Positions 8,443-18,300 are shown, counted from the first letter of the stretch. The stretch: 64,000 bases of DNA from an uncultured Clostridia bacterium (GCA_944327465.1 CALVHH010000004.1:59923-123922), one strand, 5' to 3'. Translations and numbers: made by a program. The notes: a model not told the origin generated them from the letters alone.

Positions 8443-8964
8443 TTAAATTTTAAGTTTGTATACGGCGGCGTATATCTCCGCCCTTATTGCATTAAATGCT
8501 TCGGGCGTCAGCCCTTCGCCGTAGGTCATCACCTTCAGCGGTATGCTGTCCCTGCCCTCGCCCAGCGGCGGCTGAATGTAGTCGTAGCCGTTCAGCACAA
8601 AGCCGTGCCGCTCGTAAAAGGCTATGCGCCGCGCGGCGACGTCCGTTTCGGGCGGCTCTGCTTCGAGCAGAACGGGCTTTTTAAGCGTCGTTAAAAGTTC
8701 GTCCAAAAACCTTCCGCCCAGCCCCGCGCCGCGCAGATCTGCCGCCACGGCAAAGTGCTCCAAAAACGTCACCTTTTCAAGCTGCCAATAGGCAAGAAAA
8801 GCTTCAAGCCGCCCCCTTTCGTCCGATTGCGCCGCCACTTTGTAGCGCGGGTCGGCAAACAGTTTGCGCTGCCCCTCGCGGCTGCGCCGCTCGCTTTCGG
8901 GGAAGGAATACTCCATTATCCCGTACATTTCGTCAAAGCGGTCAACATTCAATAATTCAAGCAT
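8443..8964 (-). CDS. GNAT family N-acetyltransferase
   Basis: The 173-residue protein has the GNAT fold. The acetyl-CoA loop is seen in AVAADLRGAGLGGRFLDELL, followed by ARRIAFYERHGFVLNGYDY, a typical beta6-alpha4 end. The substrate is not recognisable. The start is ATG 8964, with GGAGG at 8972-8976; an upstream extension would run into the MATE coding region. The MATE stop (8966-8968) lies one base before this ATG, so translation is likely coupled. As the last gene of the MarR-MATE-GNAT operon it may acetylate a compound the pump exports; that is inference from position only. Confidence 0.85.
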   Translation of the reverse strand: MLELLNVDRFDEMYGIMEYSFPESERRSREGQRKLFADPRYKVAAQSDERGRLEAFLAYWQLEKVTFLEHFAVAADLRGAGLGGRFLDELLTTLKKPVLLEAEPPETDVAARRIAFYERHGFVLNGYDYIQPPLGEGRDSIPLKVMTYGEGLTPEAFNAIRAEIYAAVYKLKI

Positions 8965-8965
8965 A

Positions 8966-10324
8966 TCATGCCTCCTTTTTGTCCTCTGCGGGCAGCAGGC
9001 TCCTGCGCTGCACAATAAATATCGCAATTGCAAGCGCAGCCACCGCAGCCGCCGTCAGCCCGAAGTTGAGCCATATGCCCGTCAGCCCCAGCTGCCACAG
9101 TATGCCCAAAAAAGCCATGGGCAGTATCAGCGCGTTGGCTGTGGACAGTATTGAGGCGGAAAGCGACTTGTTTATCGCCGTCAAAAAGCTCTGCGCGGCA
9201 AAGCCGAACCAGCGCGTCAGGAATGTTATCGAAAACAGCCTCATCGCAAATTCAGCCATTGCGGACAGCTCGGCGGACGGCGACGATAAAAACAGCGTTG
9301 AAATTTCAAGCGGCAGCGCAAAAATGAGCGCGGCTGCCGGCAGCGATATCGCCGCCCCCGCCATAAATATATACGTCGTCAGCTTCTTTACTCTCGTGCG
9401 GTATCTTGCACCGTAGTTGTAGCCTATCGCCGGCTGCAAGGAATCGCACACGCCGTATAAAAGGGGCTGCACAATGTCGTTTACGTACATTATCACGCCG
9501 TACACCGTGACGGCGTCCTCGCCGCCCATTGCGAGCAGCACGGTATTGAATATAATCGAAGCCAGCCTGGCGGCTACGTTGCTCAAAAACGTAGGCGAGC
9601 CCGCCGCGACCATTTTGCCGAGTATCTTTACGTCGAACCGCGGCTTGCAAAACTTCAGCGTCATCCTGCCCGTAAAGAATGGCGCCATCGAAAGTATCAC
9701 CACAAGCGCCATGCCCAGGCAGGTGGCAAGCGGCGAAGCCCAAATGCCCCACTTGAACACGCCCAAAAACAGCAGTTCCAGCAGCAGTATGCCCGCCGAC
9801 ATCACAATGTTGAGCACCATGCTCGTCTTTATTTTGCCGCATATCCTCAAATAGTTGTCGGCGGCAAAAACTATCGTGCACACGGGTGAAAACAGCGCGT
9901 ACACCCTTAGGTACTGCGCCGCGTATTCGGCAAGCAGTCCTTCGGCGCCCATGGCAGCCATCAGCGCGGGCGCTGCCAGCCACATTGCGGCGCCCATTAT
10001 TATGCCCAGCAGAACTATCACTATGCAAGCGCAGGTAAAGTAGTTGTTGGCGCTCGCTCTGTCCCGCCTGCCCAGCGCTATCGAAATGGGCACGGACGAG
10101 CCCACGCCTATAAGGTCGGCAAGCGAAAAGTTTATGGCGACGAAGGGGAAGGCAAGGTTGACTGCGGCAAACGCCGTCTGACCGAGAAATTGCCCCACGA
10201 ATATGCCGTCGAAAAGCCCGTACAGCGACGAAGCCAGCATGCCCACCGCCCCCGGCACGGCTACCGAGGCGAACAGCTTCAAAGGCTTTGTGTCGCCGTA
10301 AAACGCGTCGTTGTCAATTGCCAT
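8966..10324 (-). CDS. MATE family multidrug efflux transporter
   Basis: The 452-residue, highly hydrophobic protein belongs to the MATE group, which exports drugs or metabolites by cation antiport. Visible signatures include an N-terminal PLKLFASVAVPGAVGMLASSL, FDGIFVGQFLGQTAFAAVNLA on the first helices, and the repeated second half starting near GKMVAAGSPTFLSNVAA. About twelve membrane segments are apparent. ATG 10324 lies inside the end of the marR gene (11-nt overlap), with GGAG upstream; the longer in-frame start would lie deeper in marR. Regulation by the neighbouring MarR protein is likely. Confidence 0.9.
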   Translation of the reverse strand: MAIDNDAFYGDTKPLKLFASVAVPGAVGMLASSLYGLFDGIFVGQFLGQTAFAAVNLAFPFVAINFSLADLIGVGSSVPISIALGRRDRASANNYFTCACIVIVLLGIIMGAAMWLAAPALMAAMGAEGLLAEYAAQYLRVYALFSPVCTIVFAADNYLRICGKIKTSMVLNIVMSAGILLLELLFLGVFKWGIWASPLATCLGMALVVILSMAPFFTGRMTLKFCKPRFDVKILGKMVAAGSPTFLSNVAARLASIIFNTVLLAMGGEDAVTVYGVIMYVNDIVQPLLYGVCDSLQPAIGYNYGARYRTRVKKLTTYIFMAGAAISLPAAALIFALPLEISTLFLSSPSAELSAMAEFAMRLFSITFLTRWFGFAAQSFLTAINKSLSASILSTANALILPMAFLGILWQLGLTGIWLNFGLTAAAVAALAIAIFIVQRRSLLPAEDKKEA

Positions 10325-10748
10325 TTTTTTGTTCTCCGTACTCCGTAAAGTATGCCGCAAACGCTTCAAGCGCGTCTACGAACGCGGGCGAAAACCTTTC
10401 AAGCGTTCTTTTGAGCGCGTAGTCTTCGGCGTCGTGTATGAACGCAAGCGCCCTCTTAGCGTATTCCATGCCCTTGGGCGTCAGCTTCAAAAGTTTTTCC
10501 CTGCCCTCGGCGCCCGCACCCTCAACGTAGCCGTCGGTCTTCATCTTTGCCACCACGGCGTTTACCGTCGTCTTGGGTATGTGCCACTCGTCGCATATCG
10601 TCTTTTGTGAATACTCGCCGCCGTCCGAAAGCGTGTACAGCACGTATACCTCGTTTTCGCTCGCCAGGCTGCGGCGTGCGTAGTCGTAATACTGCCCGTC
10701 CATGCGCGTTATGCACTGCGCCATGCGGCGGATATAGCTCTCTTCCAC
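10314..10748 (-). CDS. MarR family transcriptional regulator
   Basis: This 144-residue winged-helix repressor is the first gene of the MarR-MATE-GNAT operon. SENEVYVLYTLSDGGEYSQKT leads into the recognition region (ICDEWHIPKTTVNAVVAKM) and the wing (GAGAEGREKLLKLTPKG). It starts at GTG 10748, after AAAGGCAGG. Its promoter carries two identical 16-bp palindromes, one between -35 and -10 and one over the start point, which suggests tight self-repression released by a ligand of the pump. The ligand is unknown. Confidence 0.9.
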   Translation of the reverse strand: MEESYIRRMAQCITRMDGQYYDYARRSLASENEVYVLYTLSDGGEYSQKTICDEWHIPKTTVNAVVAKMKTDGYVEGAGAEGREKLLKLTPKGMEYAKRALAFIHDAEDYALKRTLERFSPAFVDALEAFAAYFTEYGEQKNGN

Positions 10749-10765
10749 TTTAATACCTGCCTTTC

Positions 10766-10812
10766 AGTACGATATCGTACTGTATTATAGTACGATATCG
10801 TACTTTTGTCAA
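10766..10812 (-). promoter_or_regulatory. MarR-operon promoter with two perfect operator palindromes
   Basis: On the minus strand the -35 is TTGACA (10812-10807) and the -10 is TATAAT (10789-10784), 17 bp apart, a perfect consensus promoter. The palindrome AGTACGATATCGTACT occurs twice without mismatch: at 10789-10804, filling the spacer, and at 10766-10781, over the start point. The centres are 23 bp apart, about two helical turns, so two dimers would sit on the same face. Confidence 0.9.
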
Positions 10813-10835
10813 GCGGCGGAGGGCAAATTTTTTGC

Positions 10836-10864
10836 TTGCAAAAAGGCGGGGGGCATGGTAAAAT
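10836..10864 (+). promoter_or_regulatory. Putative promoter of the prmA operon
   Basis: TTGCAA (10836-10841) and TAAAAT (10859-10864) are 17 bp apart, giving a start near 10871 and a leader of about 30 nt to prmA. It diverges from the MarR-operon promoter 24 bp away. Confidence 0.45.
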
Positions 10865-10902
10865 ATATGTGTAACACGACAGCATTCGGAGCAAATAAAA
10901 AA

Positions 10903-11844
10903 ATGGAATTTACAGAACTTACCGTGCACACTTCTACCGAAGGCAGCGAACTTGTTGCCGACATAATGTGGCGCTATACCACGCACGGCGTGGCTATATC
11001 CGACGTAAAGGACGTCATAGCCCTGCAAAACGACAGGGTGATGTACTGGGACTATATGGACGACGGTCTGACGGCGGATACTTCGGGCGACGTGCTCGTA
11101 AAGGCGTTCATAGCCGCGGACGCCGCTGCCCAAACGCTCAAGCTCATCCGCGAAGATATAGAAGAAGTGCAAAAAAACTGCGGCGACGCACTGCCGCTCG
11201 GCTCGCTGGAGATGACCACGCGCACCGTCGACGGCGACGACTGGATAGAGATATGGCGCAAGCACTTCCGCCCCATACATATAGGGCGCATAGTCGTAGT
11301 GCCCGAATGGATAAAATACGACCCTTCGGAGGGCGAGCAGGTGGTGCTGCTCGACAACAACATGGCGTTCGGCACGGGCGAGCATGAAACGACTTCTATG
11401 TGCGTGGAGCTGCTGCAAAATTATATTACGCCCGACAGCGTGTGCATAGACGTGGGCTGCGGCAGCGGCATACTCGGCATAAGCGCAATAAAGCTGGGCG
11501 CTCGCTTTGCCTATCTCACCGATATCGATTCGGTAGCGGTGGCAAGCGCAAACCACAACTGCCGCCTCAACGGCGTGGAAGGCAGCGTTGAAGTGGTGCG
11601 CTCGGACCTGCTTCATTCCGACATCGCCGCCGACATAGTGCTGGCAAACATCACCGCCGACGTCCTCGAAAGGCTGGCGCCGTCCATTCCCAAAAATTTG
11701 AAGAGGGGCGGGGCGCTCATCCTCAGCGGCATAATAGACAGCAAGCTTAAAGGCGTTATAGACGCCTACGAAGCTCAGGGGCTCACGCTTGAAAGACGGC
11801 AAAAGAAGGGGGAGTGGAACGCGCTTGCGTTCAGAAACTTATGA
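10903..11844 (+). CDS. prmA: Ribosomal protein L11 methyltransferase
   Basis: PrmA methylates lysines of ribosomal protein L11 with S-adenosylmethionine. The 313-residue product has the N-terminal substrate-recognition domain (MEFTELTVHTSTEG), the characteristic AFGTGEHETTSMC, and the SAM motif DVGCGSGILGISA, followed by NITADVLERL with the NIxA catalytic-loop signature. ATG 10903 is chosen because CGGAG (10887-10891) precedes it and it lies downstream of the predicted transcription start; ATG 10855 does not. The stop overlaps the rsmE start (ATGA). This is the first gene of a prmA-rsmE-mtaB-hinT run. Confidence 0.93.
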   Translation: MEFTELTVHTSTEGSELVADIMWRYTTHGVAISDVKDVIALQNDRVMYWDYMDDGLTADTSGDVLVKAFIAADAAAQTLKLIREDIEEVQKNCGDALPLGSLEMTTRTVDGDDWIEIWRKHFRPIHIGRIVVVPEWIKYDPSEGEQVVLLDNNMAFGTGEHETTSMCVELLQNYITPDSVCIDVGCGSGILGISAIKLGARFAYLTDIDSVAVASANHNCRLNGVEGSVEVVRSDLLHSDIAADIVLANITADVLERLAPSIPKNLKRGGALILSGIIDSKLKGVIDAYEAQGLTLERRQKKGEWNALAFRNL

Positions 11845-12572
11845 GCGGTGTGCGCAGATTCTTTATTGACGGCATAAACTATCCCGACGTCGCCGAAGCC
11901 GTCCTCGAAGGCGAAGAGTTCGTGCACGCCAAAACCGTGCTGCGCGTAACCGTCGGCGACGAGATAGTGCTGCTCGACAACAGCGGCAGCGAATATCCCG
12001 CCATAGTCACCGAGGTCGGCAAACGCTCTTTGTCGGCACATATCACGGGGGCAAACGCGGGCGGGCGCGAGCCGGTTACGCCCGTGTATCTGCTTGCGGG
12101 CGCGCTCAAGGGCGACAAGACCGAGCTCGTTGTGCAAAAGGCGGTGGAGCTGGGAGTATCTAAAATAGGCATTTTCGGTTCGCGCTACTGCTCGGCTTAC
12201 ATCAACCAAAACAAGCTCGAGCGGCTCAACCGCGTCTCAAGGGAGGCGGCAAAGCAGTGCCTGCGCGCCGTCGCACCCGAAGTTTGTTATTTTGTCGACT
12301 TTGAAAGCGCTCTTTCTTCGGCGGCGGAATGCAAAAACAGACTGTTCGCCTGCGAGTTTGCCGCTTCATCCGACTGCAGCCTTGAAAATCTTTCGGGTCA
12401 GACCGCTGTGGTCATAGGCAGCGAGGGCGGTTTTTCCGAAGAGGAGTACGCCATGGCCGTTGAAAAATATGCTTTTTTCACGCTGTCGCTCGGCAGGCGT
12501 ATACTCCGCGCCGAAACGGCGGCGATAGCCGCCCTATCCATAGTAATGTATTCGTTGGGTGAACTCAAATGA
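11841..12572 (+). CDS. rsmE: 16S rRNA (uracil(1498)-N3)-methyltransferase
   Basis: RsmE methylates U1498 of 16S rRNA. The 243-residue protein has an N-terminal PUA-like domain (RRFFIDGINY, DEIVLLDNSGSEY) and a C-terminal SPOUT trefoil-knot domain with QKAVELGVSKIGIF, VVIGSEGGFSEEE and the SAM-binding LGRRILRAETA. Its ATG overlaps the prmA stop as ATGA, and its own stop overlaps the mtaB start as ATGA, indicating translational coupling across three RNA/ribosome-modification genes. Length is normal for the family. Confidence 0.93.
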   Translation: MSGVRRFFIDGINYPDVAEAVLEGEEFVHAKTVLRVTVGDEIVLLDNSGSEYPAIVTEVGKRSLSAHITGANAGGREPVTPVYLLAGALKGDKTELVVQKAVELGVSKIGIFGSRYCSAYINQNKLERLNRVSREAAKQCLRAVAPEVCYFVDFESALSSAAECKNRLFACEFAASSDCSLENLSGQTAVVIGSEGGFSEEEYAMAVEKYAFFTLSLGRRILRAETAAIAALSIVMYSLGELK

Positions 12573-13786
12573 AGGCGGTGGTCTTTACTCTCGGCTGCAA
12601 GGTCAACGAGGTGGAGAGCGCCGGCATAATGTCCGCGCTCGAGGGCATGGGCTGGCAGGTATCCGATAAGTTGTCGCCCGCCGATATATACGTTCTCAAC
12701 ACCTGCGCCGTCACGGCGGAAGCCGAAAAAAAGAGCCGCCAGCTCATTGCCCGGGCGCGCAGGTTTTCGCCGCAGGCGCGCATATACGTGTGCGGCTGCG
12801 CCTCGCAGAAGAGCGGGGCGGTGTTTGCTCAGCGCGGTGCGGCATTCGTCTGCGGCACGGGCGACAAGTTTTCCGTGCTCGGGGCAATAGCTGCCGACTT
12901 CGGCTGTGCCTGCCCCAAAGCGCTGCCTTATCCCAAACAGGTGCGCACGCGTGCATTCGTAAAGATCGAAGACGGCTGCAACAACTTCTGCTCCTATTGC
13001 GTCATACCCTATCTTCGCGGCAGGGTAAAATCGCGTTCGATATGGGATATATGCGGGGAAATCGCGGCAACGCCCTCGCCGGAGGTCGTGCTGACGGGCA
13101 TAAACATCTCGGCATACGGCAGCGACTGCGGCACTGGTTTGACCGAGCTTTTAAAAGCTCTTGAAGGCGCCGAAAAGCGCATACGGCTGGGCTCGGTGGA
13201 GTGTTCGGTGATAGACGAACGCTTTCTTGCCGCCTGCAAAAATTTAAAGGACTTTGCTCCGCAGTTCCATCTGTCGCTGCAGAGCGGCTCCGACGCCGTT
13301 TTAAGGGCGATGAACCGCCGCTACACGCGCAGCCGATATCTTGAAAAGTGTGCGCTCATATACAGATATTTTCCTGAAGCCGCCATAACAACCGACATGA
13401 TCGTCGGCTTCCCCGGCGAGAGCGATGAAGATTTTGCGGACAGCCTGTCGATAATACCCGAGGCGGGGTTTGCGCGTGTGCACGCCTTTGCGTTCTCCCC
13501 GCGAGAGGGCACTGCGGCGTACCGCATGAAGGATATCCCCGCGCCCGTCAAGAGCGAGCGCCTGCACGGGCTGCTCACCGCGGCGCACCGGGCGGAGAGC
13601 GCGTTCATAAACAGCCGCATAAACGCCGTGCGCACCGTCATATTCGAAGATTTCGACGGTCAGTATACGGGCGGGTACACGCCCGAATATATCAAAGTAT
13701 ACGTTCCCGGCGAGCAATCGGGCAAGGGCAGCGTGCTCATAGAGCAGCCCTTCCGCGACGGCGCCGCGGGGAGGATAATAGGTTAA
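12569..13786 (+). CDS. mtaB: tRNA t6A37 methylthiotransferase
   Basis: MtaB is a radical-SAM enzyme that converts t6A at position 37 of ANN-decoding tRNAs to ms2t6A. The 405-residue protein has the N-terminal methylthiotransferase domain with three cluster cysteines (GCKVN, NTCAV, CGCAS), the radical-SAM motif C137-x3-C141-x2-C144, and FPGESDEDF and AFAFSPREGTAAY in the barrel. The C-terminal TRAM domain looks short. It overlaps rsmE by 4 nt. RimO and MiaB are related alternatives, but the length and the RsmE neighbour favour MtaB. Confidence 0.9.
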   Translation: MKAVVFTLGCKVNEVESAGIMSALEGMGWQVSDKLSPADIYVLNTCAVTAEAEKKSRQLIARARRFSPQARIYVCGCASQKSGAVFAQRGAAFVCGTGDKFSVLGAIAADFGCACPKALPYPKQVRTRAFVKIEDGCNNFCSYCVIPYLRGRVKSRSIWDICGEIAATPSPEVVLTGINISAYGSDCGTGLTELLKALEGAEKRIRLGSVECSVIDERFLAACKNLKDFAPQFHLSLQSGSDAVLRAMNRRYTRSRYLEKCALIYRYFPEAAITTDMIVGFPGESDEDFADSLSIIPEAGFARVHAFAFSPREGTAAYRMKDIPAPVKSERLHGLLTAAHRAESAFINSRINAVRTVIFEDFDGQYTGGYTPEYIKVYVPGEQSGKGSVLIEQPFRDGAAGRIIG

Positions 13787-13808
13787 AGATAAGGAGGCAT
13801 AAATTTAA

Positions 13809-14147
13809 ATGAGCAACGAAAACTGCGTATTCTGCAAGATACTTGCGGGCGAAATTCCTTCGGCAAAGGTCTACGAGGACGACAAGATGATAGTCTTCAA
13901 GGACATTGAGCCCAAGGCAAAGGTGCACCTTCTGGCTGTGCCCCGCGAGCACTTCAAACTGCTTTCCGAACTCAGCGAAAGCCGTGCCATGGTGCTGGCG
14001 CACATGCTGCGGCGCATACCCGATATCGCCGCGCAGAACGGCTGCAAAGACGGCTACCGCCTCGTCATCAATCAGGGCGACGACGCCGGGCAGACGGTGC
14101 CACACCTGCACATTCACATTCTCGGCGGCGAAAGTCTGCCCTGGTAA
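13809..14147 (+). CDS. hinT: HIT family nucleotide hydrolase (HinT-like)
   Basis: The 112-residue protein has the HIT fold. The N-terminal CVFCKILAGEIPSAKVYED is typical of HinT, and the catalytic triad HLHIHIL lies near the C-terminus. HinT proteins hydrolyse nucleoside phosphoramidates such as adenylated lysine. The start has a strong AAGGAGG at 13791-13797. It follows mtaB by 22 bp and probably belongs to the same operon. Confidence 0.93.
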   Translation: MSNENCVFCKILAGEIPSAKVYEDDKMIVFKDIEPKAKVHLLAVPREHFKLLSELSESRAMVLAHMLRRIPDIAAQNGCKDGYRLVINQGDDAGQTVPHLHIHILGGESLPW

Positions 14148-14192
14148 ATGTGCGGCGCAGAGGGCGTTTGACAGGATTGGGAGAAAAAATGT

Positions 14193-15014
14193 ATGGATTA
14201 CACTATAAAATCTGAAAAATTGCAGCTCACCGTCACCGACGAGGGCGGTTCCATGCGCTCGCTGATATACCTGCCCACGGGCGAAGAGCGCCTCTGGCAG
14301 GGCGGAAGCGCGTGGAGCAGCCGCGACGTAGTCATCTTTCCCATAATAGGGCATGCCGCACCCTACACCGTAAACGGGCAGACGTATTCGCCCAAATCGC
14401 ACGGCGTGGTTCGCTATGCGCGGCTCAACGCGGACGACATCGGCGAAAATTTTGTGCAGTTCTCGCTTGAAGAGAGCGACGAAACGCTTAAGACGTACCC
14501 GTTCGCATTTTTGTTCAGACTGCGCTACGAACTCAGGCAAAACAGCCTCAAGGTGACTTACTTCGTTCAGTCCAAGGAGGGCAGCATGCCCTTCTATGTC
14601 GGCGGGCATCCCGGGCTCAGGGCGCCGGGCGGCGAGGCGATAATAGAATTTTCGGGCGGCGAAAACGCCGTGGAATATCCCCTCGGCGAGGACCGTTCGC
14701 GCTATGTCGGCTTAAAGCGCATAGTTGCCAACAAGGCGCTGTTTGCCGAGTGCAAGACGCTTCAGCTCGGCGGGCTGCACGGCGACATCACGCTGTCCAC
14801 GGAGGACGGGTTCAGCTATACCTTCAATTCCTCCTGCCCCGTGTGGGCGTTCTGGTCCAACGAAAAGGAGGGCGACTATGTCTGCGCCGAGCCGTGGTGG
14901 GGCATCAACGATTTCCCCGCCGCGCCCAGAGAACTTTCCTTAAAGCCCTTCGTCAACTTCGATGACGGTGCCGGGCAGGCGTTTTCGTACACGCTGACTA
15001 TAGATAAGGATTAA
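14193..15014 (+). CDS. Aldose 1-epimerase family protein
   Basis: The 273-residue protein belongs to the galactose mutarotase-like fold. It has KLQLTVTDEGGSMRSLIY at the start, VVIFPIIGHAAPYTVNG, the SHGVVRYARL segment with a conserved histidine, and GGHPGLRAP carrying the likely catalytic histidine. It resembles the LacX-like subgroup of aldose 1-epimerases, shorter than classical GalM. The sugar is unknown. GGGAG at 14181-14185 precedes the ATG. It is the last gene of the prmA run, 45 bp after hinT. Confidence 0.8.
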   Translation: MDYTIKSEKLQLTVTDEGGSMRSLIYLPTGEERLWQGGSAWSSRDVVIFPIIGHAAPYTVNGQTYSPKSHGVVRYARLNADDIGENFVQFSLEESDETLKTYPFAFLFRLRYELRQNSLKVTYFVQSKEGSMPFYVGGHPGLRAPGGEAIIEFSGGENAVEYPLGEDRSRYVGLKRIVANKALFAECKTLQLGGLHGDITLSTEDGFSYTFNSSCPVWAFWSNEKEGDYVCAEPWWGINDFPAAPRELSLKPFVNFDDGAGQAFSYTLTIDKD

Positions 15015-15138
15015 TTATCTCATCGCCCACGGCATTACATTTGGCTGTCTGCACGGCTGCACATATGCGCAGCCGTGCAAAACTTTGCATTTCTTTTGTA
15101 TCATGTATACGGAGCCCCGCAAAACGCGGGGCTCCGTA

Positions 15139-15173
15139 TGTATTAACTGTATTATCTGTATTAACTGTATTAT
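15139..15173. repeat. Short AT-rich tandem repeat (9-bp unit)
   Basis: Four units alternate between TGTATTAAC and TGTATTATC/T, so the 17-bp block repeats with an 18-bp period. It lies directly beside the 14-bp hairpin. No function is evident. Confidence 0.75.
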
Positions 15174-15200
15174 ATTTTGCGGAAGATATCGCTTCAGGTT

Positions 15201-15228
15201 TTCCCAGTGCGCCGCGGCGCACTGGGAA
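15201..15228. repeat. 28-bp perfect palindrome
   Basis: The arms 15201-15213 and 15216-15228 are exact inverted repeats around GC. No U-run follows on either strand, so a terminator role is unlikely. It may be a core of the dispersed palindromic elements also seen near 52.4 kb. Confidence 0.7.
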
Positions 15229-15300
15229 GATGACGGGGTATAGGTCTATTCCCGGCGGACTGTATTTATTTCTTTTATCATTTCAATGCGCTGAAAGGGC

Positions 15301-15336
15301 AAAAAAGCGGGGCGGCGAATAACTTCGCCGCCCCGC
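15301..15336 (-). terminator. Rho-independent terminator of nifJ
   Basis: Read on the minus strand, a perfect 13-bp stem (15336-15324 with 15319-15307) with a 4-base loop is followed by six T. It lies about 50 bp after the nifJ stop. Confidence 0.88.
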
Positions 15337-15385
15337 CCGTATATTACGGAGGTCAAGCAATATTTAAATTGCTTAAGGGAGTATT

Positions 15386-18300
15386 TTATTCTTTGCCCGC
15401 CAGCTTTTTGTAGCCTTCAAGGCGTTCCTTTGCGGACTCTTCGGTCTGCTTGAAGAGCTCTGCCGCAACTTCGGCGCCCTGGGTCTTTACAAGCGAGGAG
15501 TATCTCGTTTCGCCTGCAAGGAAGGACTGATAGTTGTCGTAGTTGGGTTCCTTGCTGTCGAGGGTGAATACTTCGCCTTCGGGGTTGTACCTGTAGAGCT
15601 GCCAGTAGCCGCAGTCAACGGCTGCCTTTTCTTCGAGCTGGCTCTTGGTCATGTTGATGCCGTGGTTGATGCAGGGTGCATAGCAGATGATGAGCGAAGG
15701 TCCGTGGTAAGCTTCGGCTTCGGATATCGCCTTCAGGAACTGTGCGGGGTTGGAGCCCATCGAGCACTGTGCAACGTATACGTAGCCGTAGGTCTTGGCG
15801 ATCATGCCCAGATCCTTCTTCTTTACCCTCTTGCCTGCCGAAGCGAACTTGGCTACCGCGCCGATGTTTGTAGACTTGGATGCCTGACCGCCGGTGTTGG
15901 AGTAAACTTCGGTGTCGAGCACGAGCACGTTGACGTCCTCGCCGGAGGCAAGTACGTGGTCGAGACCGCCGTAGCCGATGTCGTATGCCCAGCCGTCGCC
16001 GCCGAATATCCATATGGATTTCTTTGCAAGGCAGTCCTTTGCGGCGAGTATGTCGTCTATTACGGGCTGGCAGACATCGCACTTCTTGCAGCTTTCAAGT
16101 ACCTTCAAAAGCTCTGCCGAAGCCTTCTTGCTCTCTTCACGGTTGTTGAACGCCGCTACCCATGCCTCGCATGCGGGCTTGCATTCTTCGTTAATTTCGG
16201 CAAGCTTCAAGATCTTGCTCTTAAGGGTGTTTCTTCTCGTTTCGTAAGCAAGTCCTATGCCGTAGCCGAACTCTGCGTTGTCTTCGAACAGCGAGTTTGC
16301 CCATGCGGGACCGTGACCTGCCTTGTTGGTGGTGTAGGGGCATGTGGGCGAGGAACCGCCGTAGATGGACGAGCAGCCCGTTGCGTTGGCGATTATCATG
16401 TCTTCGCCGAACAGCTGGGTTATTACCTTAACGTAAGGCGTTTCGCCGCAGCCTGCGCATGCGCCCGAGAACTCGAACAGAGGAGTGCAGAACTGGCAGC
16501 CTTTTACGGTCTCCTTCTTGAACTTGGAAGTGTCTACGGGAGGAAGCTCAACGGCATAGTCCCAGTTCTGTTCTTCGCCCTTTTCAAGCGATTCGGCAAG
16601 AGGTATCATCTTTATGGCTCCGCCGTCCTTTACGGGGCAGACGGTCGCGCAAACGCCGCAGCCCATGCAGTCGAGGGGTGATACCTGCATCTTGTATTCG
16701 TAGCCGGGCAGACCTATAGCCTTTTTCATCTCCATCGTTGCGGGCTTTTCGGCGCCTTCGGCAACAAGGGCGGGTCTCAGGCAGGCATGAGGGCACACGA
16801 ACGAGCAGGTGCCGCACTGTATGCACTTATCCTGGATGATTTCGGGCACGAGCACTGCAACGCCGCGCTTTTCGAACTTGGTGGTGCCGGTGGGAACGTG
16901 ACCGTCGGCATTGAACTGCGAGGACTTGAGCTTGTCGCCCTCGAGGTAGAGGATGGGCTTTATTATTTCCTGATAGTACTTGTCGGCATGACCTTCGACC
17001 ATTGCGGCGCCCGTGGTGGCGTTTGCCCACGAAGCGGGAACGTCTATCTTTACAAGGTTGTCGCCCGCGGCGGAATCTATGGCGTTGTAGTTCATCTGAA
17101 CGACTGCGTCGCCCTTTCTGCCGAAGGACTTTTTAGCCATGTACTTCATGTACTCGACTGCCTTGTCGTAGGGCATTATCTGGGGATTTACGCGGAAGAA
17201 CGCCGACTGGAGTATGGTGTTCGTCCTGCCCTTGAGCCCGAGCTTGCCGGCGATGTGGATGGCGTCGATGACGTACAGGTTGATGTGCTTTTTGGCGATG
17301 TCCTGCTTTACCTTTGCGGGCAGGAATTCTTCAAGCTTTTCAACCGTCGTCGCGTCGGTATTTATGAGCAGCGTGCCGCCCTCCTTTATGTCGCTCGTCA
17401 TGTCGTAGCGGGTGACGTACGAGGGGTTGGAGCACTGAACGAAGTCTGCCGAGTCGATGAGGTATTCGCTCTGTATGGGCGTATCGCCGAAGCGGAGGTG
17501 GGAAACGGTTATGCCGCCCGACTTTTTGGAATCATAGAAGAAGTATGCCTGGGCATGCTTGTCCGTATGGTCGCCTATGATCTTTATGGAGTTCTTGTTT
17601 GCGCCTACCGTACCGTCGGAGCCGAGACCGTAGAACTTGCACGAGGTGGAGCCTGCGGGAGCGGCGTCGAACTTTTCGGAGAAGTCGAGCGAGGTATTGG
17701 TGACGTCTTCGTAAATACCTATGGTGAAGTGGTTCTTGGGTTCGTCCTTTTCAAGGTTCTTGTAGACTGCAAGCACCATCGAAGGCGTGAACTCCTTGGA
17801 GCCGAGGCCGTAGCGTCCGCCGACGACCTTTATGCCGCCGACGCCCTTTTCAAGCAGCGCCGAGCATACGTCGAGGTACAGAGGTTCGCCCAGCGAGCCG
17901 GGTTCCTTGGTCCTGTCGAGCACAGCCAGCTTTTTGCAGCTTGCGGGTATTGCGGCTACGAGCGCGTCCGCAACGAAGGGACGATACAGCCTTACCTTTA
18001 CAAGGCCGTACTTCTTGCCCATGGAGTTGAGCTTGTTTATGGATTCTTCTATGGTTTCGCATGCCGAGCCCATGCACACGATAACTTCTTCGGCGTCGGG
18101 TGCGCCCACGTAGTCGAACAAGTGGTACTTTCTGCCGCACTTTGCCGAAACTACGTCCATCATCTTCTGTACGATGGCGGGAGCGGCTGCATAGTAGCTG
18201 TTTGCCGTCTCCCTGTTCTGGAAGTATGTATCGCCGTTCTGGGCGGTACCCTTCTGGATGGGATGTTCGGGGTTGAGCGAGCGGCTCTTGAAATCTTCGA

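Larger units (their letters stand above)
15015..15385. other. Gene-free interval with several inverted repeats
   Basis: This 371-bp gap between convergent genes has no credible coding frame. It holds a 10-bp inverted repeat at 15051-15078, a 14-bp perfect hairpin with an AAAAC loop at 15107-15139, a 9-bp tandem repeat at 15139-15173, a 28-bp perfect palindrome at 15201-15228 and the nifJ terminator at 15301-15336. The density of palindromes suggests small dispersed repeat elements. Confidence 0.7.

Noticed and set aside
13721-14192. Further genes in the short gaps around hinT
   Set aside because: Frames there are shadows of mtaB, hinT and the epimerase gene with no initiation signals.
15139-15173. 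CRISPR array
   Set aside because: The unit is only 9 bp, the repeats are contiguous without spacers, and no cas genes are present.
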